A DNA stretch of 64,000 nt from Arcicella rigui (GCF_034929435.1 NZ_JAYFUM010000001.1:62001-126000), one strand, 5' to 3'. Counted from the first letter of the stretch, positions 15,252 through 23,858 are shown. Numbers and translations are program-made. The notes: a model not told the origin generated them from the sequence alone.

Positions 15252-16097
15252 ATGAATAACATTTTTCAATATAGCCCTCTTCAATATCACTATAATTCAG
15301 CTTCTGGAGAAGTATTGAATGTGGGCTTATTGGTATTGTTTCCTGACCAACAAAAAATTGCTTTTGTTTATCCTGAAAAACTAAATCGTCTTCGTTATGC
15401 CTATCCGAATAGTATTGCAGAACGTACTTTAAAAGCTTTTTTAAAGGGTATTGATGGCAAGGTTCATGCTCTGAATCGTCAACCTGAAATTTTTAATGAC
15501 TACAAAAATCGCCCAATTGAATTTATTAATAATGAACTTTTAATAAAAGATGCTTCTGCATTGCAGTTTGGGGAAATTAAAACAAGTATTCTCTACACAG
15601 AGAATATTAAGGATATTATAACACAGTTAAAAGATTTGTACTTGTCTTTTTATGAGGTTGAAGAAAGTCCTTATAAAATCCATACTGAGGAGTATTTGAT
15701 AAAAGAGTATAGAAAGAAAATAAAGTTAGGTAACGAGCAAATTTTTACTCAAAACAAAATCGAAGAAAATAAAAGGATAGGAGAGTACTCTTTCCCGTTT
15801 GCTTGGCAGAATGGTACTTATAATATTGTAAGCCCAGTAAGTTTAGATTTAAAAATGCCTGAATCTATCATCAGAAAGGCAACGCTAAATTTTGGTAAAT
15901 TTACACTTCTGCAAAGCTATGCAGATGAAAACAAGGCAATGTTTGATATTTTATTAGCAGAACCAAAGCAGAAATCACTTGTAAAAAAGTACGATGAAGC
16001 TATTACAATTTTAGAACAAGTAAAGTGTGTAAGGCTTTGGGCAGAAAACCAATTAGAGGAATATTCCCAGCGAACTTTGGAAGCGTTAAATTTATAA
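15252..16097 (+). CDS. DUF3037-family protein, partner of the HipA-like kinase
   Basis: A 281-residue soluble protein. Its first 110 residues fit DUF3037, where a FxYSPLQYH-type opening is followed by the diagnostic GEVLNVGLLVLFPDQ segment (here residues 17-31) and a helix-rich region. The C-terminal part is helical with a charged final helix. DUF3037 genes commonly follow HipA_2 kinase genes, so the two probably act together; no mechanism has been shown that I know of. The frame is open from a TTG four codons earlier, but the ATG at 15252 is preferred. A strong terminator ends the pair. Confidence 0.75.
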   Translation: MNNIFQYSPLQYHYNSASGEVLNVGLLVLFPDQQKIAFVYPEKLNRLRYAYPNSIAERTLKAFLKGIDGKVHALNRQPEIFNDYKNRPIEFINNELLIKDASALQFGEIKTSILYTENIKDIITQLKDLYLSFYEVEESPYKIHTEEYLIKEYRKKIKLGNEQIFTQNKIEENKRIGEYSFPFAWQNGTYNIVSPVSLDLKMPESIIRKATLNFGKFTLLQSYADENKAMFDILLAEPKQKSLVKKYDEAITILEQVKCVRLWAENQLEEYSQRTLEALNL

Positions 16098-16101
16098 ATC
16101 T

Positions 16102-16133
16102 AAAGAGAACCGAAAAAATGGTTCTCTTTTTTT
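16102..16133 (+). terminator. Terminator of the HipA-like/DUF3037 pair
   Basis: AAAGAGAACC pairs with GGTTCTCTTT around an 8-base loop, followed by a T-run. Confidence 0.9.
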
Positions 16134-16242
16134 GTGGGTACTACTAACAAATATTCGTTTGACAAACCACTAAGAGTCTGTTGTTGTATGCTTATTTTAA
16201 ACTTCACTTCAAAATTATTCAAACCCACCCATAGAAAAATAT

Positions 16243-16250
16243 TATCTTTG
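16243..16250 (+). promoter_or_regulatory. Promoter -7 element of prmA
   Basis: TATCTTTG matches the consensus 32 bases before the prmA ATG. No convincing -33 element. Confidence 0.45.
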
Positions 16251-16281
16251 GCATTGCAAACAAGCAAATCAAAATTTAATC

Positions 16282-17115
16282 ATGAACTACATAGAAGTAA
16301 AACTAAACATCAACCCAGAATTTTCGGATATTTTCATGGCGGAGTTAGGTGAAATTGGCTACGAAACTTTTACCGAAGAAGTGGAGGGTTTGAACGCTTA
16401 CATTACGGAGGACTTGTTTTCGGAAGAAAATCTGGATGAAATTATGGAGCGTTATTTAGCGATGACTCCTATTAGTTATAGCTACTCGACTTTAGAGAAA
16501 AAGAATTGGAATGAGGAATGGGAGAAAAACTATGAGCCAATTTTAGCCGCCAATGGGCGTGTAAGAGTACGAGCGAATTTCCATGAACCTGACCCAAATA
16601 TTCAATATGAATTGTTGATTAATCCTAAAATGTCCTTCGGAACGGGACATCATGAAACTACTTCGATGGTGTTGAGTTTACAAATGGAGATTGACCATCA
16701 AGCCAAAAAAGTATTAGATGTTGGTTGTGGAACGGGTATCTTAGCCATTTTTGCGTCAAAATTGGGGGCTTCGGAAGTAGCAGGTTTTGACATTGAAGAA
16801 TGGGCGGCTGAAAATTCTCGTGAAAATGTAGAGCTAAATGCTTGTGAAAATGTAGTGATTCGTCAGGGAACAATTGAAGATGAACCTGCCGACCAATACG
16901 ATATTATTTTGGCAAATATCAACCGTAATATTTTGATGCGTGATATTCCAAAATATGTTGAATTTATGAAAGCTGCTCCATCAAAATTAATTGTTAGTGG
17001 TTTTTATCAGCACGACATCGAAGATATTGAAAAAGTAGCAAACGAATCAGGTTTAACAAAAACACATACCGAAAACAAAAACAATTGGGCTGCGGTGATT
17101 TTTGAAAGAAAATAA
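16282..17115 (+). CDS. prmA: Ribosomal protein L11 methyltransferase
   Basis: A 277-residue SAM-dependent methyltransferase that trimethylates ribosomal protein L11. The N-terminal substrate-binding domain (residues 1-95) leads into a helical linker with ERYLAMTPISY. The catalytic domain has the PrmA hallmark NPKMSFGTGHHETTSM, the SAM motif I VLDVGCGTGILAI, an FDIEEWAAENSREN motif II and the ILANINRNIL motif IV used by the family. Length is slightly shorter than the gammaproteobacterial form, as in other Bacteroidetes. It is transcribed alone toward a converging flavin reductase gene. Confidence 0.95.
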   Translation: MNYIEVKLNINPEFSDIFMAELGEIGYETFTEEVEGLNAYITEDLFSEENLDEIMERYLAMTPISYSYSTLEKKNWNEEWEKNYEPILAANGRVRVRANFHEPDPNIQYELLINPKMSFGTGHHETTSMVLSLQMEIDHQAKKVLDVGCGTGILAIFASKLGASEVAGFDIEEWAAENSRENVELNACENVVIRQGTIEDEPADQYDIILANINRNILMRDIPKYVEFMKAAPSKLIVSGFYQHDIEDIEKVANESGLTKTHTENKNNWAAVIFERK

Positions 17116-17117
17116 GT

Positions 17118-17245
17118 GGCTTTCGGCTGTCAGCTTTCTGATTTCAGCTTTAAACTGAAAGTGATAAAAAAACGTAGCGGCGACCTTCACGGTTACCGTT
17201 TTTATTTTCTTAAAACCGAAAGCCGATTGCTGACAGCCGAAAGCC
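17118..17245. repeat. Large inverted repeat between converging genes
   Basis: GGCTTTCGGCTGTCAGC (17118-17134) is exactly complementary to 17229-17245, enclosing 94 bases that themselves contain smaller copies (TTTCAGCTTT, ACTGAAAG, CCGAAAGCCG). It fills the gap between prmA and the flavin reductase gene and belongs with the AGCT-type word repeats. Confidence 0.75.
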
Positions 17246-17247
17246 CT

Positions 17248-17727
17248 TTACCCCCTCACCAATCCTTCCGCTCGCAAGTAATCATTCGTCAAAACTTCTT
17301 TTTCGGGGTTGAGTACTTTTTGAGTCAATACTTCACAAACAAACAATTCATGGTCGCCAGAGTCGATATTTCCTACACAGCGGCATTGAATATAGCCAAT
17401 GGCTTCGGTTAAATACGGGCAACCTCTTTCGTCCATCTCAAAAGGAAGGTTGATGAATTTGTTTGAAGTCCTACCACTTTTTCTACCCAGTTTGGGTATA
17501 AGTTTTTTGGCTTGTTCTTTTGCTAAAAGATTTACATTCAGTATCATACTTTCCTTTACCAACTCAATAGTATAATCTGTTTTGTCGAGAGCCACCGTAA
17601 TAAATTTGCCTTGCATAGCACTTTGCATTACCCAAGTAGCAATGTTAGCATTTATTTTTCCTAATAAAGAAACCGTAGTGATTGAATGTACATCGTAATT
17701 TTTGTATTTTAATAATGCTTTAGTCAT
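17248..17727 (-). CDS. Flavin reductase-like domain protein
   Basis: A 159-residue FMN-binding split-barrel protein of the flavin reductase-like family, which moves electrons from NAD(P)H to flavin or acts as the reductase component of monooxygenases. Visible family features are TTVSLLGKINANIATWVMQ (flavin-contact strand and helix), FITVALDKTDYT, SMILNVNLLAKEQ and a late GDHELFVCEV that carries the conserved GDH. The frame is open 16 codons upstream, but MTKALLKYKNYDVHSIT starts the conserved region. Specific partner unknown. Confidence 0.82.
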   Translation of the reverse strand: MTKALLKYKNYDVHSITTVSLLGKINANIATWVMQSAMQGKFITVALDKTDYTIELVKESMILNVNLLAKEQAKKLIPKLGRKSGRTSNKFINLPFEMDERGCPYLTEAIGYIQCRCVGNIDSGDHELFVCEVLTQKVLNPEKEVLTNDYLRAEGLVRG

Positions 17728-17823
17728 AAGTAGCGTATTTAGGATTTTTAGATTGTAAGACAGGTCATGAAACAACTATAAAAGCTTGAATTTTAGTAAC
17801 CAGTTGCTCAATTACCAATATTA

Positions 17824-17857
17824 TTTGTCCTGAATTTTACAATTTGATGTAACTTTG
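17824..17857 (+). promoter_or_regulatory. Promoter of ispH
   Basis: TTTG (17824-17827), a 22-base spacer and TAACTTTG (17850-17857), about 33 bases before the chosen ATG. Confidence 0.7.
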
Positions 17858-17889
17858 AAAACTGTTAATCAAAAAAGTTGTTTAGAGAG

Positions 17890-19188
17890 ATGGAGGTAAT
17901 TAGTAATTCTTCTGATGTTGAACGGTTTCGGGTAATATCGCCACAAGACGTAGATGCCCGAAAAAAAATGAAGAAAATGAAATCATTTCAGATTCCAGAG
18001 CTATATAAAAGTAGTATTATTGGCGGCATCAAGGAGAAACGCCGAGTACAAGATAAACTTAAAAAGGACTTTACACCGACTGTCTTAGATTGTGGTTCGG
18101 TAAAGTTTCTCATATCCCGACACTTTGGCTTTTGCTATGGTGTTGAAAACGCTGTTGAAATTGCCTACCGTACTATCGAAGAAAATCCAGATAAGAGAAT
18201 TTTTCTATTATCAGAAATGATTCATAACCCTGACGTAAATGCTGATCTACAAAGTCGTGGAGTGAATTTTATTATGGATACTTCGGGCAGCCAATTGATT
18301 CCGTGGGATGATTTGACAGATAAAGACGTAGTAATTGTACCAGCTTTCGGTACAACGGTCGAAATCCAACATCGACTTGCTGAAATTGGAATTAATGCTT
18401 ACCAGTATGACACTACTTGCCCTTTTGTAGAGAAAGTGTGGAATCGTGCTTCGGCAATTGGACAGAAAGATTATACCATTGTAGTGCATGGAAAACCTTC
18501 GCACGAAGAAACAAGAGCTACTTTTTCTCATGCTAAAGAGAATGCACCGACCATTGTTGTAAAAGACATGAAGCAAACCGTAGAATTGGCAAAGTACATC
18601 ACTGGAGAAAAACCAACAGCACAATTTTATGAAGAATTTAAAGGTCAGTACTCAGAAGGTTTTGATGTAAGTAAAGATTTACAGAGAATCGGTGTAGTAA
18701 ATCAAACTACTATGTTGGCTTCTGATACTCAAGGAATTGCAGATTATTTGAAGCAAATCATGATTCAAAAGTATAATATTGAAGGCTCTGATGTAACGGC
18801 TTATTTTGCTGATACTCGTGATACGCTTTGTTATGCTACTAACGATAACCAAAGTGCTACTTATGGTTTATTGAAAGAAAACGCAGACTTAGCAGTAGTG
18901 GCTGGCGGTTATAATTCATCGAATACTTCGCATTTGGTAGAATTATGTGAGCAAAAATTGCCAACCTATTTTATTTCTTCTGCCGATAAAATCTTGACAG
19001 AAAATCTGATTTGTCATTTTGATTTACATTCAAAAACAGAAAAACATACAAGTGATTTTATACCGAAAAAAGAACAAGTAACCATAATGCTTACTTGCGG
19101 AGCTTCTTGTCCAGATGCAGTGGTAGAATCAATTTTATTGAAATTACATTCGTTTTTCCCAGAAGCTTTACCTATTTCGGTGGCATAA
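17890..19188 (+). CDS. ispH: 4-hydroxy-3-methylbut-2-enyl diphosphate reductase
   Basis: The last enzyme of the MEP isoprenoid pathway, reducing HMBPP to IPP and DMAPP with a 4Fe-4S cluster. From the ATG at 17890 it has 432 residues, longer than the roughly 310 of E. coli; the extra length is an N-terminal extension of about 70 residues plus inserts, as in other Cytophagales-type forms. The cluster cysteines are in HFGFCYGVENAVE (about Cys82), DTTCPFVEKVW and DTLCYATNDNQ. HGKPSHEET carries the conserved substrate-binding His and Glu. A TTG four codons upstream is an alternative start. It is monocistronic, with a clear promoter and terminator. Confidence 0.95.
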   Translation: MEVISNSSDVERFRVISPQDVDARKKMKKMKSFQIPELYKSSIIGGIKEKRRVQDKLKKDFTPTVLDCGSVKFLISRHFGFCYGVENAVEIAYRTIEENPDKRIFLLSEMIHNPDVNADLQSRGVNFIMDTSGSQLIPWDDLTDKDVVIVPAFGTTVEIQHRLAEIGINAYQYDTTCPFVEKVWNRASAIGQKDYTIVVHGKPSHEETRATFSHAKENAPTIVVKDMKQTVELAKYITGEKPTAQFYEEFKGQYSEGFDVSKDLQRIGVVNQTTMLASDTQGIADYLKQIMIQKYNIEGSDVTAYFADTRDTLCYATNDNQSATYGLLKENADLAVVAGGYNSSNTSHLVELCEQKLPTYFISSADKILTENLICHFDLHSKTEKHTSDFIPKKEQVTIMLTCGASCPDAVVESILLKLHSFFPEALPISVA

Positions 19189-19211
19189 AAATACTCTTAT
19201 TTTATATTTTG

Positions 19212-19244
19212 GAGGCTAAACTTGAGGGTTTAGCCTCTTTTTTT
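19212..19244 (+). terminator. Terminator of ispH
   Basis: GAGGCTAAAC pairs with GTTTAGCCTC around a TTGAGG loop, followed by seven Ts. Confidence 0.92.
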
Positions 19245-19260
19245 GATAGCAATAAGTAAT

Positions 19261-19375
19261 CAGGCAGAATAGGCAATAGGCTGTAAGCCGTAAGCAAAAA
19301 TACTTTTCACTGTAAAAAATAAACATTTTGCCTATTGCCTAAAGCTTAGAGCCTAAAGCAAAATTTTAAAACTAA
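19261..19375. repeat. AGGCAATAGGC-type inverted word repeat
   Basis: AGGCAATAGGC (19271-19281) and its complement (19330-19340) flank other related words (CTGTAAGCCGTAAGC, CTAAAGCTTAGAGCC). A second copy of the AGGCAATAGGC / TAAGCCGTA group is at 30131-30170. Confidence 0.7.
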
Positions 19376-19393
19376 TTCTACACTCTTGCTTAC

Positions 19394-19443
19394 TTATCCA
19401 CACAATTCAGAGTTATCCACATTTTAATTTTTATTGTGGATAA
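19394..19443. promoter_or_regulatory. Cluster of three perfect DnaA boxes
   Basis: TTATCCACA occurs at 19394-19402 and 19413-19421 on the plus strand and as TGTGGATAA at 19435-19443, i.e. three perfect consensus DnaA boxes in 50 bases, with the last two separated by a 13-base A/T-only tract. AT-rich sequence continues to 19597. No dnaA, dnaN or gidA gene is nearby. The site may be a replication origin, a DnaA-titration site or a DnaA-controlled promoter region. Confidence 0.6.
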
Positions 19444-19597
19444 CTTTCAGCCATCATTCTCGGTGTAGAAATTTGGTTTAGCATGAATATTATTTGTAAA
19501 TTCAGTTCCCTAAAACCAATTAATTAAAAGCCTATAAGTCAGACTAAAGTCTAAAGTAAAAAATCTTTTATTTGTGTCCATAAATCAATCCAACAAA

Positions 19598-20119
19598 ATG
19601 CAAAGACGTTCGGCAATTAAAAACTTAGCCCTGACGATTGGCGGAACAATCGTTTTACCGACATGGGCAAATGCGTGGAGTAAAGAAACACTGCAAAATC
19701 ATTCATTGAGTATTACTTCTTCTCAGGAAACATTATTAGCAGAAATCGTAGCTACCATTATTCCAAAAACTGATACTCCAGGAGCAAAAGAACTGGGTGC
19801 TGATAAGTTTATTCTGAGAATGATAGCTGATTGCTACGATAAAAAATCACAAGACATTTTTGCAAAAGGGCTTATTTCTGTGGATGAATTAGCTAAAAAA
19901 GAGAATGGTAAAACTTTTGTAGAAAATGACTCAAAACAACGGTTAGAAGTTTTGAAAAAAATGAGTACTTCACAAAACAGTGATGAAAAAGGTTTTTTAC
20001 ATTTGGTAAAAGGACTGACTATCGACGGGTACTTGGTTTCGGAATATGTAATGACCAATCTAAGAATTTACGAAATGGTTCCGGGACGTTATCATGGATG
20101 TGTTCCTATTAAAAAGTAA
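19598..20119 (+). CDS. Gluconate 2-dehydrogenase subunit 3-family protein
   Basis: A 173-residue exported small subunit of a membrane-linked GMC dehydrogenase. The start MQRRSAIKNLALTIGGTIV is a twin-arginine-type signal (RRSAIK followed by a hydrophobic stretch and an Ala-rich cleavage region), as expected for a protein that escorts a folded flavoprotein. The mature part begins LLAEIVATIIPKTDTPGAKE, a segment diagnostic of this family, and ends EYVMTNLRIYEMVPGRYHGC. The frame is open from a GTG eight codons earlier; ATG 19598 is preferred because it places the RR motif at the N-terminus. The GMC oxidoreductase follows 76 bases downstream. An A/T hairpin overlaps its stop. Confidence 0.88.
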   Translation: MQRRSAIKNLALTIGGTIVLPTWANAWSKETLQNHSLSITSSQETLLAEIVATIIPKTDTPGAKELGADKFILRMIADCYDKKSQDIFAKGLISVDELAKKENGKTFVENDSKQRLEVLKKMSTSQNSDEKGFLHLVKGLTIDGYLVSEYVMTNLRIYEMVPGRYHGCVPIKK

Positions 20120-20195
20120 ATTTTTACTTTTTTTAGTCCAAAGGTTAAACGACTAAGCAATCAAAACAAGTAAAATAATTTATCATTCAAGCGAT

Positions 20196-21911
20196 ATGTC
20201 GAATATAAATATAGATGCCATAAAAAATCAAACTTACGATGCTATCGTAATTGGTTCGGGAATAAGTGGTGGCTGGGCTGCCAAAGAACTTACTGGAAAA
20301 GGATTACGCACCTTAGTTTTAGAACGAGGCAGAGAAGTAAAACACGTAGTGGACTACCCAACTACTTTGATGCAACCGTGGGAGTTTGAACACCACAATC
20401 GTATTAAAAAAGAAGTGAAAGACGCCAATCCGATTGTAAGTAAATGTTATGCTTTTTATGAAGGAACAGAACAATTTTTTGTAAAAGATGCCGAACATCC
20501 TTACGTACAAGAAAAACCATTTGACTGGATTCGTGGCTACCAAACTGGTGGAAAATCTTTACTTTGGGCTCGCCAAACACAACGTTGGTCAGAATATGAT
20601 TTTCAAGGCCCAGCCCGTGATGGCTTTGCCGTTGATTGGCCAATTCGTTATGCCGACCTTGCTCCATGGTACAGTTATGTAGAAAAATTTGCAGGTATTT
20701 CTGGGAATAAAGATAATTTGGCGAGTTTGCCTGATGGTGAATTTTTAGCACCACACGAACTCAATTGTGTAGAGAAATACTTCAAAGAACAAGTAGCCAA
20801 AAATTATAAAGACCGCCATATCATTACTGGGCGATGTGCACACCTTACTTCGCCCAAACAAGTACATTACGACCAAGGGAGAGCTCAGTGCCAAAGCCGA
20901 ACAATTTGCGAAAGAGGTTGTCCTTATGGTGGATATTTCAGTAGTAATTCATCTACTTTGCCTTGGGCGGCTAAAACTGGTAAATTGACTTTACGTCCGC
21001 ACTCAGTGGTACATTCTATCATTTATGATGAGAAAAAAGGCAAAGCCACAGGCGTAAGAGTAATTGATGCCAATACTAAGCAAATGATGGAATTTTATGC
21101 AAGAATCATTTTTGTAAATGCTGCTGCATTAAATTCAAATTTGGTTTTGTTAAATTCTACTTCACATCGCTTCCCGAATGGTTTAGGAAACGACAGCGGC
21201 GTGTTGGGTAAATATGTAGCTTTCCACAATTATACTGCAACGATTGATGCTGAGTATGAAGGATTTTTGGGAAGTACAACGGACGGACGTAAACCAAATT
21301 CTGCTTATATTCCTCGTTTCAGAAATGTTGAAAAACAAGAAACTGATTTCTTGCGTGGTTATGCGGCTGGCTTCTCGGCAGGGCATTATCAACATGATGA
21401 CAGAAGTGGCTTAGGCGAAGATTTGAAAAAGGCTTTATTAAAACCTGAGTATAACAATGTTTGGAATGTAGGTTCGCACATGATGGGCGAAACCATTCCG
21501 AAAGAAAGTAATTATGTAGCTTTGGATAGCTCGAAACTTGACCCGTGGGGAATTCCACAATTGAAAATTTCAGTAGATTACGACGACAACGACCGCAAAA
21601 TGGTGAAAGATTTCTTTGAACAGCTTACAGAAATGTACACAAAAGCAGGTTTCAAAAATATCAGAACGAACGACTCGCATCGTACTCCTGGTTTGGATAT
21701 TCACGAAATGGGCGGAGCAAGAATGGGTAAAGACCCTAAAACGTCAATTTTGAATAAATGGAATGCGATTCATAGTTGTAAAAACGTGTTTGTGACTGAC
21801 GGAGCTGCCATGACTTCAACTTCAACACAAAACCCATCGCTTACTTATATGGCTATGACGGCTCGCTCTGCTGACTATGCTGTGAAGGAAATGAGAAAAG
21901 GGAATTTGTAA
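20196..21911 (+). CDS. GMC-family oxidoreductase (FAD)
   Basis: A 571-residue flavoprotein of the glucose-methanol-choline family, large subunit of a sugar or alcohol dehydrogenase. The N-terminal Rossmann motif is VIGSGISGGWAAKEL (about residues 17-31), followed by LVLERG as the ribose-binding end. GYQTGGKSLLWARQTQRW is the second FAD-contact region. The C-terminal domain has HEMGGARMGKDP and the closing FVTDGAAMTSTSTQNPSLT with the conserved Asn-Pro-Ser pattern. It has no signal peptide of its own and is probably carried across the membrane with the twin-arginine subunit just upstream. The cytochrome subunit often found with these two is not in the window. Substrate unknown. Confidence 0.93.
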   Translation: MSNINIDAIKNQTYDAIVIGSGISGGWAAKELTGKGLRTLVLERGREVKHVVDYPTTLMQPWEFEHHNRIKKEVKDANPIVSKCYAFYEGTEQFFVKDAEHPYVQEKPFDWIRGYQTGGKSLLWARQTQRWSEYDFQGPARDGFAVDWPIRYADLAPWYSYVEKFAGISGNKDNLASLPDGEFLAPHELNCVEKYFKEQVAKNYKDRHIITGRCAHLTSPKQVHYDQGRAQCQSRTICERGCPYGGYFSSNSSTLPWAAKTGKLTLRPHSVVHSIIYDEKKGKATGVRVIDANTKQMMEFYARIIFVNAAALNSNLVLLNSTSHRFPNGLGNDSGVLGKYVAFHNYTATIDAEYEGFLGSTTDGRKPNSAYIPRFRNVEKQETDFLRGYAAGFSAGHYQHDDRSGLGEDLKKALLKPEYNNVWNVGSHMMGETIPKESNYVALDSSKLDPWGIPQLKISVDYDDNDRKMVKDFFEQLTEMYTKAGFKNIRTNDSHRTPGLDIHEMGGARMGKDPKTSILNKWNAIHSCKNVFVTDGAAMTSTSTQNPSLTYMAMTARSADYAVKEMRKGNL

Positions 21912-22058
21912 GTGATAATAGTGATTGGTGTTTTATATTCGTAATTATCAGCTATTTTACAATTTAAACGACGTTTTTGTAAATATTTGATTATTAGGTA
22001 TATAAAACACTAATCGCTACTTAATAGAAACAAGCAAGAAGTAAATGTACAAACCTAC

Positions 22059-22853
22059 TTAAAAATCCGAAGGGTTTTCGTATTTGAATTGATAAGCTGT
22101 TTGCTCAATCAATTTCTTAGGACTAATAATTTTAAAAGGAATTTCTTCAGTCGCTTCTTCAAAAATTGGTTTTTCAAAGCCATATTTTTCACAATTTTTT
22201 AAAAATACAGTTTTACGAATCGGGTGTTCAGGCGAAACTACATTGTAAGTTTCTTGCCAAAAACCTTTTTCAAGAATCATCGTAATGATTGCCACCACGT
22301 CGTCCTGATGAACATAATTAACAGGAATATTACCAGTATTGATTCGTTTTCCTGCAAAGTACTTCGCTCCAATTCTTTCATAGCCCATCAATCCTCCGCA
22401 ACGCAAAATAGTTGTCTGAATATTTTCAAGGTTTTTCAGTAGGTTCTCTACTTTTATCAAAGCCGAGTTTTCATTAACAACGTCGTTTTCTGTTACTTCT
22501 TTGTTCAAATCTGGATAGACCGAAGTTGAAGAAGTATAAATAACAGATTGGATAGTAGAAGTCGCCAAGGCACTTGCCAAAGACTGTATTTGCTGAATGT
22601 GATAGTCTTCGCCAAATTTTCTAGCACGTGGAGGAATACAAATAATTAATACTTCTGATTGAAGAAAATCCGAAAGTTTTTCGCCCTCAATAGCAGGCGA
22701 AAATTGAAGTAAATAAGGCGAGATTCCTACATTTTGTAATAAAGGAAATTTATTTTCCGAAGTTGTAGAACCTTTTACTTGGTGTCCTCTTTCAACCAAA
22801 AATTTGCCCAAAGGCAAGCCAAGCCAACCGCAACCTAAAATGCTAATTTTCAT
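22059..22853 (-). CDS. NAD(P)-binding SDR-family protein (YeeZ-like)
   Basis: A 264-residue Rossmann-fold protein. ILGCGWLGLPLG near the N-terminus is the dinucleotide-binding glycine motif and is typical of the YeeZ-like atypical short-chain dehydrogenases/epimerases. IPPRAR, YTSSTSVYPD with the catalytic Ser/Tyr positions (the following YxxxK lysine is not obvious), and RCGGLMG follow as in that group. Substrate unknown. Its start codon overlaps the stop of nadD by four bases (ATGA), so the two are translationally coupled. Confidence 0.82.
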   Translation of the reverse strand: MKISILGCGWLGLPLGKFLVERGHQVKGSTTSENKFPLLQNVGISPYLLQFSPAIEGEKLSDFLQSEVLIICIPPRARKFGEDYHIQQIQSLASALATSTIQSVIYTSSTSVYPDLNKEVTENDVVNENSALIKVENLLKNLENIQTTILRCGGLMGYERIGAKYFAGKRINTGNIPVNYVHQDDVVAIITMILEKGFWQETYNVVSPEHPIRKTVFLKNCEKYGFEKPIFEEATEEIPFKIISPKKLIEQTAYQFKYENPSDF

Positions 22854-23422
22854 AAATAAAACTTTTTTCTGTGGATAAATTCTTCCACTACTTCCGGAAT
22901 CATATAACTAATTGACTGTCCTTTTTTCAAACATTCACGAATAAAAGTTGCTGAAATGTCCAATAAAGGAGCATTCACCAAACGTACTTGTGGATGGTTT
23001 TCTAAAGGACTTGGTTCGGCGTTGGGGCGTGGGTACACGTACAAACCAAAGTATTCTAAAATTTTATCATGATTTTTCCAATTCGGAAATTGTGCCAAAT
23101 TATCGCCGCCAATAATCAATTTGAATTCGTGTTGTGGATGTTTTTCTTGTAGCCGAATCAGCGTATCAATGGTATAAGAAGGCTTTGGCATCGAAAATTC
23201 AATATTCGTTACTCTGAATTTTGGATTATCCATAATGGCTTTTTCTACCATATCATAACGGTCGAATTCGTGCAAAAGCGATTTGTTTTTTTTAAATGGA
23301 TTTTGTGGAGAAACAACAAACCATACTTGCTCCAAGTCGGTTGTAGTAGCCATTACGTTCGCCACAATCAAATGTCCAATATGGATAGGATTGAACGAAC
23401 CGAAAAATAAACCAATTTTCAT
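22850..23422 (-). CDS. nadD: Nicotinate-nucleotide adenylyltransferase
   Basis: A 190-residue nucleotidyltransferase that joins ATP and nicotinate mononucleotide in NAD synthesis. The N-terminal LFFGSFNPIHIGHLIVAN contains the (H/T)xGH active-site motif; VSPQNPFKK and IIGGDNLAQFPNWK are nicotinate-site segments; ISATFIRECLKKG is the ISxTxxR motif that binds ATP phosphates. Length is normal for the enzyme. It is the first gene of a coupled pair with the YeeZ-like gene. Confidence 0.96.
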   Translation of the reverse strand: MKIGLFFGSFNPIHIGHLIVANVMATTTDLEQVWFVVSPQNPFKKNKSLLHEFDRYDMVEKAIMDNPKFRVTNIEFSMPKPSYTIDTLIRLQEKHPQHEFKLIIGGDNLAQFPNWKNHDKILEYFGLYVYPRPNAEPSPLENHPQVRLVNAPLLDISATFIRECLKKGQSISYMIPEVVEEFIHRKKFYL

Positions 23423-23457
23423 AAAAAGGTATGTGTCTTTAATGATTGCTTACAAAA

Positions 23458-23823
23458 TTAAGCATTGAATTTTTCTCTCGAAGTTTTAATTTGATGAATA
23501 TTCTGGTCTGCCCAACTTGCCAAACTGGTAATATGTGGCATAAGACTCATTCCCAAATGCGTTAATTGGTACTCAACTCTCGGAGGAATTTCTGGAAATA
23601 CTTGTCTTGCCACCAAGCCGTCGGCTTCTAAAGTTCTGAGCGTAACCGTCAACATTTTCTGCGAAACATCTCCAATTGTTTTATTGATTTCATTAAAACG
23701 CATCGTGCCGTTTTCTCCCAAAACCAAAATCACCAGTATCGACCACTTGTCGCCAAATCTGTCTAATACATTTCTTATGGGACATTGAGGAGAGGTTGAA
23801 AATTTTTTAAAATTTTTTTCCAT
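23458..23823 (-). CDS. HxlR-family transcriptional regulator
   Basis: A 121-residue winged-helix protein of the MarR-like HxlR/DUF24 family. The defining CPIRNVLDRFGDKWSILVI opening, with the redox-capable cysteine, is followed by RFNEINKTIGDVSQKMLTVTLRTLEADGLV (helix-turn-helix) and the wing PRVEYQLTHLG. These regulators usually sense quinones, aldehydes or disulfide stress and control a divergent reductase gene, which is the arrangement here: the NmrA-like gene starts 162 bases away in the opposite direction. Confidence 0.93.
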   Translation of the reverse strand: MEKNFKKFSTSPQCPIRNVLDRFGDKWSILVILVLGENGTMRFNEINKTIGDVSQKMLTVTLRTLEADGLVARQVFPEIPPRVEYQLTHLGMSLMPHITSLASWADQNIHQIKTSREKFNA

Positions 23824-23858
23824 CTTAATTGATTGATTTTCAATATTAATTACTTCTG

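Noticed and set aside
14278..16097. Classic HipBA toxin-antitoxin locus
   Set aside because: The kinase is the short HipA_2 kind and no HipB-like helix-turn-helix gene is adjacent; the partner is DUF3037.
19261..19597. A protein-coding gene in the DnaA-box gap
   Set aside because: No frame has a usable start and length, and the sequence is dominated by repeats and AT-rich DNA.
22869..22877. TGTGGATAA, a single DnaA-box match
   Set aside because: It is isolated and lies inside the nadD coding sequence, where it encodes the end of the enzyme.
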